DNA of 64,000 nucleotides. Origin: Rossellomorea vietnamensis NBRC 101237 (GTDB lineage Bacteria > Bacillota > Bacilli > Bacillales > Bacillaceae_B). The position numbers were made by a program, and so were the translations under genes. A model generated the notes under the pieces. The model made no database searches, had not been told where the DNA came from, and worked only from the letters and a program-made list of their open reading frames with translations. Below are positions 16,660-26,073 of the stretch, piece by piece (positions within the stretch are counted from its first letter, which is position 1; the number at the start of each line of letters is the position of its first letter). The DNA lies in contig NZ_BCVQ01000001.1 of NCBI RefSeq assembly GCF_001591825.1, positions 1 to 64,000 of the forward strand, written 5' to 3'.

Positions 16660-17841
16660 ATGAGTGTTTCAAAATTGGTTTTCGCTCCTTTAAGTTATAC
16701 AGGGTGGGGTTCATTAGAGCAGCTAGTGCCTGAAGTGAAAAAGTATGCCCCCACGAAAATCCTCGTCGTGACAGATCCTTTATTGGCGGACATTGGTCTC
16801 GCCAAACGAGTAACAGACCCTCTGGAAGAGAACGGATTCGATGTTACGCTGTACACAGAGGTAGTGCCAGAGCCTCCTCTCGAAACAGGGGAGAAGCTCG
16901 TAACATTCACCAGAGAAGGGAAATTTGAACTGGTGATCGGCGTAGGGGGAGGAAGTGCGATGGATCTTGCGAAGCTTGCAGCAGTGCTCGCTTCACATGA
17001 AGGTCCGGTTGCAGACTATCTGAATTTATCAGGATCTAAACACATAGAACACAAAGGCCTGCCTAAAATCTTGATCCCCACCACCTCTGGTACAGGGTCA
17101 GAGGTGACCAATATCTCCGTCCTCTCATTAGAATCAACCAAGGATGTCGTCACCCACGATCATCTGCTGGCGGATGTAGCAATAGTCGATCCCGAATTAA
17201 CGGTCTCGGTCCCACCGAAGGTAACGGCGGCAACTGGAATCGACGCCCTCATCCATGCGGTAGAGGCGTACCTGTCCGTCAATGCAAGCCCGACATCGGA
17301 TGGCCTTGCCCTTCAAGCGATCAGACTGATTGCCCGTTCAATCAGAACGGCCGTGAAGGAAGGGGAAAATAAACAAGCCCGTATCGATATGAGTAATGGC
17401 AGCTATATCGCCGGCCTTGCCTTCTTTAATGCCGGAGTAGCAGGGGTGCATGCACTGGCCTATCCCCTTGGCGGGCAATTCCATATCTCTCATGGAGAAT
17501 CCAATGCAGTCCTTCTGCCCTACGTCATGGGGTATATTCGAAAAAGCTGTACAACGCGCATGGCGGACATACTTAATGCTCTTGGAGGAAACTCGGCCTA
17601 CTTATCGGATGACCAAGCTTCCTACCATTGTGTAGAGGAACTGGTGAGACTTGTAAAGGATGTCGGCATTCCCCAGTCACTATCGGAATTTAATATTCCT
17701 GAATCAGCTTTAGAAAGCCTGACACAAGACGGAGTGAAGCAAAAGAGGCTGCTGGCCAGAAGTCCATTGCCTTTAGGGGAAGAGGATATAAGGAAAATAT
17801 ACAGATCTGCTTTTGAAGGCAGGATTGTGGAGGCGGAATAG
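16660..17841 (+). CDS. Iron-containing alcohol dehydrogenase, probable 4-hydroxybutyrate dehydrogenase
   Basis: The 393-residue product has the group III dehydrogenase marks: GVGGGSAMD (about 92-100, cofactor phosphate loop), TTSGTGSEVTN, the first metal Asp and His in GIDALIHAVEAY, and the last two metal His in HALAYPLGGQFHISHGE. It starts at an ATG with AGGAGG upstream, 14 bases after the lactonase gene. With that partner and the sigma-54 control it most likely oxidises 4-hydroxybutyrate (or a related hydroxy acid) to the semialdehyde. No succinate-semialdehyde dehydrogenase gene is next to it. A terminator follows. Confidence 0.85.
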   Translation: MSVSKLVFAPLSYTGWGSLEQLVPEVKKYAPTKILVVTDPLLADIGLAKRVTDPLEENGFDVTLYTEVVPEPPLETGEKLVTFTREGKFELVIGVGGGSAMDLAKLAAVLASHEGPVADYLNLSGSKHIEHKGLPKILIPTTSGTGSEVTNISVLSLESTKDVVTHDHLLADVAIVDPELTVSVPPKVTAATGIDALIHAVEAYLSVNASPTSDGLALQAIRLIARSIRTAVKEGENKQARIDMSNGSYIAGLAFFNAGVAGVHALAYPLGGQFHISHGESNAVLLPYVMGYIRKSCTTRMADILNALGGNSAYLSDDQASYHCVEELVRLVKDVGIPQSLSEFNIPESALESLTQDGVKQKRLLARSPLPLGEEDIRKIYRSAFEGRIVEAE

Positions 17842-17869
17842 CCTTTATATAGACATCCCCATCCAAACA

Positions 17870-17902
17870 AGTCCGTAGCTTATAATGGCTGCGGACTTTT
17901 TA
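17870..17902 (+). terminator. Intrinsic terminator of the lactonase operon
   Basis: Arms AGTCCGTAGC and GGCTGCGGACT pair around a TTATAAT loop and lead into TTTTTA. Confidence 0.7.
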
Positions 17903-18027
17903 TATACATTTACAGGGGAGATTTTACAAGGCTAGAATTTGGGAGCAGTCCCTCGGTATACTAATGCGTTATCGTGACGGGGGACTGGTATTTTTGGTAT
18001 ATACTACTAAAAAAGGTGTTTTTAGTC

Positions 18028-18056
18028 TTGTTACCACTTTTATGTAAATTTATAAT
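18028..18056 (+). promoter_or_regulatory. Sigma-A promoter of the 18089 operon
   Basis: TTGTTA and a perfect TATAAT are 17 bases apart. The downstream ATG at 18089 has AAGAGGTG 6-7 bases before it, leaving a short leader. Confidence 0.8.
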
Positions 18057-18088
18057 AGTACTATACTCATAGGATAAGAGGTGCAGAA

Positions 18089-18676
18089 ATGATAGGTTAC
18101 GAATCTGGGTTATTAGGTGCTATATATGCAAATGATACCTTTAGCGGTTTAGGAAATGGAACCCTTCATGCGAAAGAGAACTTGCTGGGAGGTACTACTT
18201 TAACTGACGGTAATGGAAATGTGTTTCTAGAGACTATGCCAAATGTAACAGGTGGGGAAACGGTCACGTTTACCAATGGAGAGACCGGTACTCTTTCAGA
18301 AAATATTTATGGAGGCACTACTTTGGATATGCCAGGGATTGAGAATGATATTGTTGGCAGACCGTCAATTTTCAATGGTGAAAATTTTAGTCAAGGAGGA
18401 GAACATATTGGTTCCATTGAACCAGGGTTTATGGAGAATAGTATTGACTTTACAGGAACTTCCGGTGGAGTAGACATCACTGCAAGCCCGGATATCTTAG
18501 GAGGAACGCAATTCGACGTTTCTTCATCATTTATGGATCATAGTTCCAGTTGGCAGGCATATGATCTCAATCAACATTTTAGTGACATTGATACCATTTC
18601 TTCGCATTTTTCTGCAGCAGATTTAGGCTCTGTGACCGATGGTATAGATGCATTGAACTTTTTGGATTTGTTCTAA
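18089..18676 (+). CDS. Gly/Thr-rich repeat protein, unknown function
   Basis: The 195-residue product is rich in Gly, Thr, Asn and Asp and has a loose repeat: NLLGGTTLTDGNG, NIYGGTTLDMPG and DILGGTQFDVSS, about 50-100 residues apart, with related turns NVTGGETVTF and GTSGGVDIT. It has no signal peptide and no membrane segment, and is acidic. Such a repeat suggests a beta-solenoid-like or filament structure. It is driven by its own sigma-A promoter and ends directly before the next gene (TAA then ATG with no gap), so the pair forms one unit. I do not recognise the family. Confidence 0.65.
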   Translation: MIGYESGLLGAIYANDTFSGLGNGTLHAKENLLGGTTLTDGNGNVFLETMPNVTGGETVTFTNGETGTLSENIYGGTTLDMPGIENDIVGRPSIFNGENFSQGGEHIGSIEPGFMENSIDFTGTSGGVDITASPDILGGTQFDVSSSFMDHSSSWQAYDLNQHFSDIDTISSHFSAADLGSVTDGIDALNFLDLF

Positions 18677-20635
18677 ATGGGAGTTAGACAGCTTGACTCC
18701 TACTTCATCAATGCCAACTACGAGTACCATCAAATGGAACAGGATTTGAAGAATCGGTTGAATAATAGTGTTTCTGAAGAGGTTATTGCGTTCATCCAAG
18801 TTAAGACAAATGAAGCGATGGAGCATGTATGGGACGTATTGCATGCTCGGTATGAGGATTTGAAGGTGTTGGAAGAATCTATGCCTGATAAGCCTGCTAA
18901 AGAAGATCAATCCAATTATTTGAAAGAATTCTTCAGGCTCACAGATCCAGCAAGAGTTTCTGACGATTTAAAGACAGCGATAAGATTTACTTCCATTGAG
19001 AGTGACTATGTGGATTTCATCAATGCCATGTCCAGCCAGGAGTATGGAGAAATATTCAAACGGTACATCTATCCCACACATTTCTTTAATGGGTTGAAAA
19101 ATGCAATTGTTCATCACATTGACCAGCTTACAACATCCTTGAAGGACTATGCTGAAATGATTGGGAAGCATGCGATTCTTCTTGATACCCTGAACAAAGG
19201 AAAAAGAGATAAAGCGTTCATTAAAGGTGGAGCATCACTGCTGGGTATGTTAATTGGAATTCCTTTTGCAGGTGCAGGGGTTGGTGCTTTAATGGGTGGA
19301 AATGATGAATCGCAAATTAATGATTCATTGAACAAGGTGTTTAAAAATTGGAATACATATATTGAGAAATTTAATACATTTCACCACTCTTTGGAAGAAA
19401 ACTATCGCCTCGCCATGATGACCATTTATGGAGGAACCATCATTCGTGTCAGTGACCAATTTCAAGCCATGGAGTTTACATTTGCAGAGATGTCTCTACT
19501 AGAGTTTCAATATTACTTAACGTTAACTGATAAAGAAAGAAAAGAAACGAGAGAGTGGATTAGTGAAACAACTAAGGGAGTCACCGAACTCATTAAGAGA
19601 AAAAGCTGGAAGGAAGCACTTAGTGTCTCTCAAAAGCTATTTCACATTGTGAAACAACGGCCAATTACAGCAAGGACCGAGCTTCAAGATGGAAAGTCTG
19701 GTTTATACATGGCTCATGTGTACTATTATTCCAGCTATCAGGAAGCATTGTTAGAGGAATATAGGAATGGTCACCTAGATAGCTTCTATACAATGACTAA
19801 AAAACTCTATAATGAATTGCCCCTGCTTGTTCAGGATAAAGATGTAGAGAAGAATTTTTCTTCTTCTGGTCACCTGCTTTTACGTTTTATTAAAGAGAGT
19901 TTGAAAAGGAAAGAAACTGAAAGTCTCAAAGTAACTATAGAGTACTTAGAGAGGGTTGAGCATAGAGGTGAGAAAGAAGGCTATTATCCTGGAGAACTAC
20001 CCGGATCAATAAAGGATTTTTCCCAACAGTTTAAAGTATACCTTTTAATAGAGAAATTCTTAGAAAAGGTTTATTCCATTGGTGATTCAAATAAAGATCC
20101 AGATGAACCAACAGTACACCTCTCTATAAAAAGCTTGAAAGAATTAAAAAGGATGGATGATGACATTGGCATCAAAGATGAGTTATCTATATTTATTAAG
20201 AAAGAATACATTAAATCGATTCTACTACCATGGCGTGGTGTTTCTTTCACCTGGTTGAAGGAAAATAAGAAGAAAGTAGCAATTAGCCTATTCATACTTT
20301 CATTACTGCTCTCTGGAATTACATATGGAAACGAACTGCTCAATCAAGGTAAGAATGTGTTAGGAAATTTAAGTTGGCCATTCTCATCAGAAACTTCTAC
20401 AGAACAAGAGGAACAGCTCCTGACACATATGAAAATCACATCCGAATTCGGCAATATTCGTTCAGAACCTTCCTTAACAAGTGGTGTGGTTTATAGCGCG
20501 GATTCATCAGATAAATTGAAGTTTCTGAATGAGGAACAGAAGGACCAAGATGGGCGTACATGGTTCAAAGTTCAAACAGCTGATGAAACTGAGGGATGGA
20601 TTAGCAGTAAGATTGTGAAGGAAGTCGAAGAATAA
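18677..20635 (+). CDS. Large helical membrane protein with C-terminal SH3b domain
   Basis: The 652-residue product is mainly helical. A glycine-rich hydrophobic stretch (about 180-205; GGASLLGMLIGIPFAGAG) could insert into membrane. A clear transmembrane helix lies at about 533-553 (VAISLFILSLLLSGITYG), after the basic KENKKK. The last 65 residues form an SH3b domain (GNIRSEPSLTSGVVY, TEGWISSKIV), which binds cell wall peptide, so this part should face outside. Its ATG follows the upstream stop without a gap, which implies translational coupling. The two may form a surface complex; the function is unknown. Confidence 0.7.
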   Translation: MGVRQLDSYFINANYEYHQMEQDLKNRLNNSVSEEVIAFIQVKTNEAMEHVWDVLHARYEDLKVLEESMPDKPAKEDQSNYLKEFFRLTDPARVSDDLKTAIRFTSIESDYVDFINAMSSQEYGEIFKRYIYPTHFFNGLKNAIVHHIDQLTTSLKDYAEMIGKHAILLDTLNKGKRDKAFIKGGASLLGMLIGIPFAGAGVGALMGGNDESQINDSLNKVFKNWNTYIEKFNTFHHSLEENYRLAMMTIYGGTIIRVSDQFQAMEFTFAEMSLLEFQYYLTLTDKERKETREWISETTKGVTELIKRKSWKEALSVSQKLFHIVKQRPITARTELQDGKSGLYMAHVYYYSSYQEALLEEYRNGHLDSFYTMTKKLYNELPLLVQDKDVEKNFSSSGHLLLRFIKESLKRKETESLKVTIEYLERVEHRGEKEGYYPGELPGSIKDFSQQFKVYLLIEKFLEKVYSIGDSNKDPDEPTVHLSIKSLKELKRMDDDIGIKDELSIFIKKEYIKSILLPWRGVSFTWLKENKKKVAISLFILSLLLSGITYGNELLNQGKNVLGNLSWPFSSETSTEQEEQLLTHMKITSEFGNIRSEPSLTSGVVYSADSSDKLKFLNEEQKDQDGRTWFKVQTADETEGWISSKIVKEVEE

Positions 20636-20686
20636 GTTTGATCCTAAGGGAGCTTTTTAACTGATTATAATATAACCATATGGAAG

Positions 20687-20723
20687 AAGCTGCTTACTCT
20701 ATCAGTGTAAGCAGCTTTTTTTA
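20687..20723 (+). terminator. Intrinsic terminator
   Basis: Arms AAGCTGCTTAC and GTAAGCAGCTT pair around a short loop and are followed by a T-run, about 50 bases after the stop at 20635. Confidence 0.8.
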
Positions 20724-20774
20724 AAAAAATTATTAATGATAGATTGACGGGTTGCTCTCTTACTTGAGAAGTTC

Positions 20775-21389
20775 CTACTCCAAACTCCGAGAATAATGAT
20801 CCTTCACCCAATACGTCAACGTCCCATCCTGTTCGATTCTATATCGCAGATCTGCTTTCTGCAATCCCTCAATCATGAGAGGTCGTATTTCACTCATCTT
20901 TCGATTACTTTCTTCTATATAAGTAGAGAGTATTTCAGAATGATAGGTGTTGGCTTTCGCAGACGATACGAGATAATCGACGGCTGCCTGTTTGATGACG
21001 TATAGTTCGATGGTTTTGTCGTGCAGCTCCTTGAAATCATGGGGAGGATCCAAGTCGATGAGCTTCTGATAATTTTGAGTGAGCGTCGTATTGGTTTCGT
21101 TGATGTCGATTGAGAGGGATGAAAGATTACCGTTAGAAGCGTTGAGCTTGGTCATCAGCTGTTTGAAGCTTTGGTCACTGGAGCTGAAGTATTGCTCGCG
21201 CTCCTGTAGGTAGCTTCGTATCTTTTGTTCTTGCTGAATTGTGATTTCGTTGTAGATCTTAATTGGTAATCCGCTTGCGAACAACGCCAGGAGGATGAAT
21301 CCGATGACGCCCCATGACCATTTGGGAGCTTTCTTGCTTTTAGGTCGATACCGGTTATCATTCCAGTAGTCTCTTTCAGCTATAGGCAT
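20775..21389 (-). CDS. Single-pass membrane protein with coiled extracytoplasmic part
   Basis: The 204-residue product has a basic N-terminal tail (RPKSKKAPKWSW), one transmembrane helix (about 25-44) and a long helical outer part with coiled-coil character (about 50-180; SSLSIDINETNTTLTQNYQ). No enzymatic motif is visible. ATG 21389 is preceded by GAGG on the minus strand. It runs opposite to its neighbours and forms its own unit. The family is not recognised. Confidence 0.65.
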   Translation of the reverse strand: MPIAERDYWNDNRYRPKSKKAPKWSWGVIGFILLALFASGLPIKIYNEITIQQEQKIRSYLQEREQYFSSSDQSFKQLMTKLNASNGNLSSLSIDINETNTTLTQNYQKLIDLDPPHDFKELHDKTIELYVIKQAAVDYLVSSAKANTYHSEILSTYIEESNRKMSEIRPLMIEGLQKADLRYRIEQDGTLTYWVKDHYSRSLE

Positions 21390-21490
21390 AAGTGGTTCCT
21401 CGTTTCATTCGATACTAGTAAAATACTCCTTTTATGTTACCATAATATTACATAATTCTACATATAAATCGAACGGTCAGGAGGAAGTAA

Positions 21491-22357
21491 ATGCACGATA
21501 TCGACCTTGAATATCTCATCATAGGAGAAGGAAAACGGATTCTTGTCCTTGAAACGGGGATCGGGAATTCGTTCTACAGCTGGCTGCCATTCATCGACAC
21601 CATCAAGAAAGAGTATACGATCATCCTGTACCATCGGGCCGGTTACGGTAAAAGCGCGATCTCCAAGCATTGAAGAACCACCGCCAATATAGCGAGGGAG
21701 CTTCATATGCTTATTGAAAAGTTACAGCTTGATCGGTTTCTATTAGTCGGGCATTCCTTTGGCGGACTCTGTGCTCAACAATATGCACGAATGTATCCTG
21801 AAAAACTGGATGGAGTCCTCTTGATTGACTCTACGTCACATCATTTTCACCGCCTTTATGATCTGGATCTGCCGGTCATGTATTCCATGATCTCTTTAGA
21901 GAAATTGATAGAAGCCAACAAGGAAACGTCAACGAAATCCAAGAATGAGTTAAAGGAAGAATTCATGGAGAGTATAGAAGAAAGTAAGGGGTATCTTCCC
22001 GAAAAGGAAGCGGCTGATTATGAAGCGTTCATGACGACTCCTCATTTCTACAAAACGGTTGCGGAAGAGTTTGAGAACTGGTCCACTAGCAGTGAAGAAA
22101 TTAAATCAGGAGAAGCATTTCCGGACATTCCACTGATCGTGATAGCAAGAGATCAAGAGCTTTCAGCCAGGCCTTATGTTGAACATGGGATACCAGAGAC
22201 AGAAGCAATCCTGCATGAAAGAGTGTGGAGGGAGCTGCAGGTGGAGTTGGCTGGGTTATCGAGTAAGGGAGAGCTGGTGATTGCGGAGGGGAGTGATCAT
22301 GAGGTGCATAAGGATCGGCCGGGGGTTATTGTGGAGTGTTTGGGGAGGTTGGGGTGA
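21491..22357 (+). pseudogene. Alpha/beta hydrolase interrupted by one in-frame stop
   Basis: Joined through the TGA at 21671 the frame gives a 288-residue alpha/beta hydrolase. It has the oxyanion region VLETGIGNSFYSW, the pre-stop YHRAGYGKS, the nucleophile elbow GHSFGG (catalytic Ser), and the catalytic His in EGSDHEVHKDRP. The stop falls between the strand-4 loop and helix B. The codon is TGA followed by AGA ACC ACC; a single C to T change from CGA (Arg) would explain it. AGGAGG precedes ATG 21491. ATG 21707 could restart translation, but that product lacks the oxyanion part and is probably dead. Confidence 0.8.
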
Positions 22358-22486
22358 GGGGTTTAGAAGACGTCGGCTCTTGTAACCTTCAATCACTTTG
22401 AAAAGAAGGATTTCCCTATATCTATTGTTCTATCGACACTTAAGAAGTACTATAGAATTAGCAGATTTTTGAAATTGGGGGATGAC

Positions 22487-23383
22487 ATGAGTACAACGGA
22501 TAAAGTGAAATATGTTTCTACCACTGCACTTTCAAAGGAATTAAAAATAAATGTTAAAGAAATGTTTAATATTTTCCTTGCAAATGGGTTCATTAACAGA
22601 GTGGATGATAATTGGGTGTTAACTGAAAAGGGAAAGCAGATAGGGGGCACCATAAAAAAACTTCCAAGAGTGGGGGAGTATATTGCTTGGAAGGAAGATA
22701 TAAAAGATCATAGCATGTTTAAATCCGATAGTCCTGATGTACTTATAAATGCTACTGCCTTAAGTAAACACTTCGGAATTTCAAAACTTAATATGAATCC
22801 AATCCTGTCAGAGCTTGGCTTTGTACAAAAAGGTCTAAAAGGGTGGACCGTAACTAAACTTGGTTTAAGTTTGGGTGGAAAACAGCTTGAATACGATAAA
22901 ACAGGAGTCCCGTATGTAAACTGGCCAAACAGCATACTGCAGAACAGAAGGTTAGTAGAAACGATGAAGGAGCTTCAAGGGAATGGGACGGAAGAGAAAT
23001 CAGATTCTCTCCAACACAACCCTTTGGAGTTCAGAGAAAAGTTTGAAGCCAAACATAGGGCAACTGATGGACATTATGTCAGGTCTAGAGCAGAGATGTT
23101 AATTGATAATTGGCTATACATGTCAGAAATTGCCCATGCGTACGAAAGAAAGTTGCCTGTAGAAGAAGATGTATATACGGATTTTTACCTGCCGGTTGGT
23201 AAAGTGTACATAGAATATTGGGGAATGGAAAACGACCCGAAATATGCAGCAAGAAAACAAGAAAAGTTACGAATCTATCATAAATATGGGTTTAATTTAA
23301 TTGAGCTGAATGACGCGGATATCCAGAACTTAGATGATATTTTGCCTAAGAAGTTGTTGATGTTTGGGATTAAGGCTTATTAA
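22487..23383 (+). CDS. Nuclease-like protein with two N-terminal winged helices
   Basis: About 298 residues. Two similar N-terminal units, STTALSKELKINVKEMFN (about 10-55) and NATALSKHFGISKLNMN (about 85-130), each end in a Leu-Gly/Gly-Gly turn and look like phage-antirepressor (KilA-C/ANT-type) winged helices. The C-terminal 100 residues fit a PD-(D/E)XK nuclease: VRSRAEMLIDN, YTDFYLPVG, VYIEYWGMEN and the Lys-rich helix ARKQEKLRIYHKYG. GGGGGATG precedes ATG 22487. It is the first gene of the defence island; the gene at 23411 follows after 27 bases. Similar proteins are often mis-annotated, so I give no name. Confidence 0.65.
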   Translation: MSTTDKVKYVSTTALSKELKINVKEMFNIFLANGFINRVDDNWVLTEKGKQIGGTIKKLPRVGEYIAWKEDIKDHSMFKSDSPDVLINATALSKHFGISKLNMNPILSELGFVQKGLKGWTVTKLGLSLGGKQLEYDKTGVPYVNWPNSILQNRRLVETMKELQGNGTEEKSDSLQHNPLEFREKFEAKHRATDGHYVRSRAEMLIDNWLYMSEIAHAYERKLPVEEDVYTDFYLPVGKVYIEYWGMENDPKYAARKQEKLRIYHKYGFNLIELNDADIQNLDDILPKKLLMFGIKAY

Positions 23384-23410
23384 AAGTAAAAAGTAATTGG
23401 GGGAAAAACA

Positions 23411-24400
23411 TTGAACAACTTTGATTGGGTTTGCAGCGGATATCGCCTGTTTTCTACTGTGGATATACAAGCTAAGGTAAACGCAGATAAATTATTTGTG
23501 AGTTTATTGAAGAAGATCGAGGACAATCGGTTAGATATTAACAAATCGTTTACTATAAAAGAAATTACTGAACTCATACCTAGAGGAACTGCGGATGTAG
23601 AAAATTATGCAACGTATGGATTCTCCCTTATGAGTATGCTCAGTAACCAGAAAAAAAGGGATTATTTTATCTTTGAGAATGAAGGCGTTGGGGATGAGTT
23701 CACTAGTATATGTAACAACAACCATAATAGAGATAATTATTATTGGAAGAAGCATTATCTAAATGAAGTAGTTAGAATCAATCCTAAGTATGTACTGAAC
23801 AAGGAATATCCCAAAAATTTTTTCAATCTAATGCAATTCTTTGAAGGCTACGTAAGAAATTATAGAAGGCTAAATTTGTCTGTTAATCATAATCGTTCGA
23901 TGTTTACTAAAAGAGAAATCGACTATTTTGCCAGTTTGGGAGAGATGCTTGGTTTCGAGGTTTTTATTGAAGATAGGAAAATGGATAAGGTGAAGGGGCG
24001 GTCCCGTCCAATGGACCTGGCTTGGTGGAAGTGGGATAAACGAATCAGTGAGGAAGAGTATGTCTCTTTGGATTTGCATCTGGAGCGAGAGAGTGTGTGG
24101 GGGAAAGATGTCGAAACAGTAGAGAAGTTGTTTTCCGAAACGGAAGAAGGCTGTGTCCCTACTCATGTAATTGGTATTCAATACATAGAATCTGAGAGAA
24201 GAATTGATTATTTGAACAATCTTGTTGTGGAGAAAAATCGTCAGCAGCAGTCAAGTGTCTTAATGGTCTATCGGTATTGGGATGTAGAAACAGAGATGGA
24301 AAAGGTGAGTGTCTTCTGGTTTCATCCGGATGGAAAACAAGATGAGAGGCATGCGTTTTGTAAGGTGGATGAGTCGGGGTATTGGTTTATGTGTTTTTAA
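23411..24400 (+). CDS. Probable nuclease-like protein, family unknown
   Basis: The 329-residue product starts at TTG with GGGGGAA 7 bases before. The C-terminal half has a possible PD-(D/E)XK core: RPMDLAWWKWDK, then VSLDLHLERESVWGKDVETVEKL, whose Asp...Glu spacing and following helix fit the fold, but the catalytic Lys is not certain. The N-terminal half is helical with IKEITELIPRGT. It lies 27 bases after the nuclease-like gene at 22487 and is probably co-transcribed. No close family is recognised. Confidence 0.5.
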   Translation: MNNFDWVCSGYRLFSTVDIQAKVNADKLFVSLLKKIEDNRLDINKSFTIKEITELIPRGTADVENYATYGFSLMSMLSNQKKRDYFIFENEGVGDEFTSICNNNHNRDNYYWKKHYLNEVVRINPKYVLNKEYPKNFFNLMQFFEGYVRNYRRLNLSVNHNRSMFTKREIDYFASLGEMLGFEVFIEDRKMDKVKGRSRPMDLAWWKWDKRISEEEYVSLDLHLERESVWGKDVETVEKLFSETEEGCVPTHVIGIQYIESERRIDYLNNLVVEKNRQQQSSVLMVYRYWDVETEMEKVSVFWFHPDGKQDERHAFCKVDESGYWFMCF

Positions 24401-24502
24401 GAGGAACTTAATTGAGAAGAAAGTAGCCATGGTTTCCCAGAGTATAGTTTGTGTGAGAGTGTAGTATTTAGCTGAAAAAAAAACAAAAGGAGGACATCTA
24501 AG

Positions 24503-24733
24503 ATGCTGAAGTCTAATCTAAAGGAAATACTTGATGACAGGCGTATTACGATAAGAGAGTTTTCTAGAATGGCGGACTTCCGTTTTGAATCCTGCCGGCA
24601 GATGTACCACGGTACTATGACGAGATTCCCTGGTGAGTTAATTGAAAACGCATGCAAGGTGTTGAACGTAACGCCTAATGACCTATTTGTATTTGTTGAA
24701 GAAGATAAAACTGATGGTGTAGGAGGCAAGTAA
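24503..24733 (+). CDS. XRE/Cro-type small DNA-binding protein
   Basis: The 76-residue product is a lone helix-turn-helix domain of the Cro/C1 type (LKEILDDRRITIREFSRMA, then FRFESCRQMYHGTM as recognition helix, then VLNVTPNDLFVF). The ending 'LNV.P.DLF.F.E' is typical of the family. AAAGGAGGA lies before the ATG. It may control the nuclease pair upstream; no dyad was found near it. Confidence 0.8.
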   Translation: MLKSNLKEILDDRRITIREFSRMADFRFESCRQMYHGTMTRFPGELIENACKVLNVTPNDLFVFVEEDKTDGVGGK

Positions 24734-25012
24734 CAACATAACAGACTGATTTAACGAAAGTTAAGAAGTGATTAATAGAGTTGTTACATATAAAATTTAT
24801 AATAGACTCCCCTTCTCCTAAATAATCGAACGGCATATTGTAGAAGTAGAAACTCCGATATCATAATTAGGAACTGACCTTATAATAAATTTGCTTTATG
24901 TGGGGAATTTTTGCAAGGTTTCCGTGCTGAGGGTTCAGATCCTAAACTTCAAAATAAAAATTTATTCAAAGAAAAAAAGAGATAAAGATTGTTGAAGTAG
25001 GGGGATATAGAA

Positions 25013-25780
25013 ATGTGGTTGATTAATTATTTTTCTTTAAGCTCTATTAATAAGCCTGTCATTTTATACGAAATTCCAATTTATATTATATTTACTGTCT
25101 TAGGTACGTTCTTGGCTGCAATTCTAGCCCAGATTATTTCTCATTATTTAACTAACAAGAGAGAAAAAAAGAAGGAATTCATGCAAAAGTATCAAGATTT
25201 ATACGTAAATATTATAGCTCCGATATCGACTTACATGCATATAAAAACTAATCCAAGAAAACTCCACGACGTCCATCATAATGTGATAGAAGGTGATTTG
25301 CTGGAGATTGCATTAAGTGAACTGAAAGAAAAAATTAAATATGCTTCTCCAACTGTTCTAAAAGTATATGAAGGGTTAATAGGATATGAATATTATGAAG
25401 ATGGATGGGGAAGCAGAGCAGAGATTGATAAACATGCTATTGTTTATTTTTTATTAGATGACATTATAAGGACGAGTAAGAGAACTGGTGTATTTAGTAG
25501 GAGTGATAGAAAACGATTAATACAGCTTAAATATTATTATGGATTGTTTGCGTGTGCTCTTAGTTTTTTTGAGATGAGGGAAGCGGAAGTGATAATTCAA
25601 ATGGAGAATTTTAGCGGGGTACGCAAAAAGGTTAAATATAAAGAGCTTAGAAAAGAATTGTTATCATTTGATCGAAACTCAATGAAGAAGCACCTTATTA
25701 AGCACTTAAAATTAGTCCAAAGTTCTAATAAGGATATGTATTCCTCATATATTGAAGAGTTATCATCCTTTAGTAAATAA
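25013..25780 (+). CDS. Membrane-anchored protein, unknown function
   Basis: The 255-residue product has one strong N-terminal hydrophobic segment (about 18-42, ending QIISHYL) followed by NKREKKK, which gives an inside-facing helical body. The body is mostly helix with DDIIRTSKRTGVFSR and a Lys-rich end. The shape resembles many membrane-tethered proteins in defence islands, but no motif is diagnostic. GGGGG precedes the ATG. A T-rich hairpin follows at 25863. Confidence 0.6.
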   Translation: MWLINYFSLSSINKPVILYEIPIYIIFTVLGTFLAAILAQIISHYLTNKREKKKEFMQKYQDLYVNIIAPISTYMHIKTNPRKLHDVHHNVIEGDLLEIALSELKEKIKYASPTVLKVYEGLIGYEYYEDGWGSRAEIDKHAIVYFLLDDIIRTSKRTGVFSRSDRKRLIQLKYYYGLFACALSFFEMREAEVIIQMENFSGVRKKVKYKELRKELLSFDRNSMKKHLIKHLKLVQSSNKDMYSSYIEELSSFSK

Positions 25781-25862
25781 TCACTATGGTTATTCATTAA
25801 GTTTCAATCAGAACAGGAATTAGGCGCTTTTCTTGTACGATTACTAATAAGGTATTAATCAT

Positions 25863-25900
25863 AAAAAATCATTCCATCAAAAATGGTGGGGTGATTTTTT
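25863..25900 (+). terminator. Intrinsic terminator
   Basis: AAAAAATCA and TGATTTTTT form the stem base, with an inner CCAT/ATGG pairing, and end in a T-run. Confidence 0.55.
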
Positions 25901-26073
25901 ATGTTGAACACATCTTACCTGCAGTCCGAATCTTTAGTAAGGATGCACTTTATAATTAAAATAAGAGTTACAGTATTTTAATTAGGAAATGTATCCCACC
26001 CTCATTAACTTAATTTCCCAAACATACAATTGTGATATATTTACTATTAGAAATCATAAAGAGGTGTTTGTAA

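Noticed and set aside
17936-17990. Further copy of the palindromic repeat
   Set aside because: A short GGGAGCAGTCCCTC resembles part of the core, but the arms are missing.
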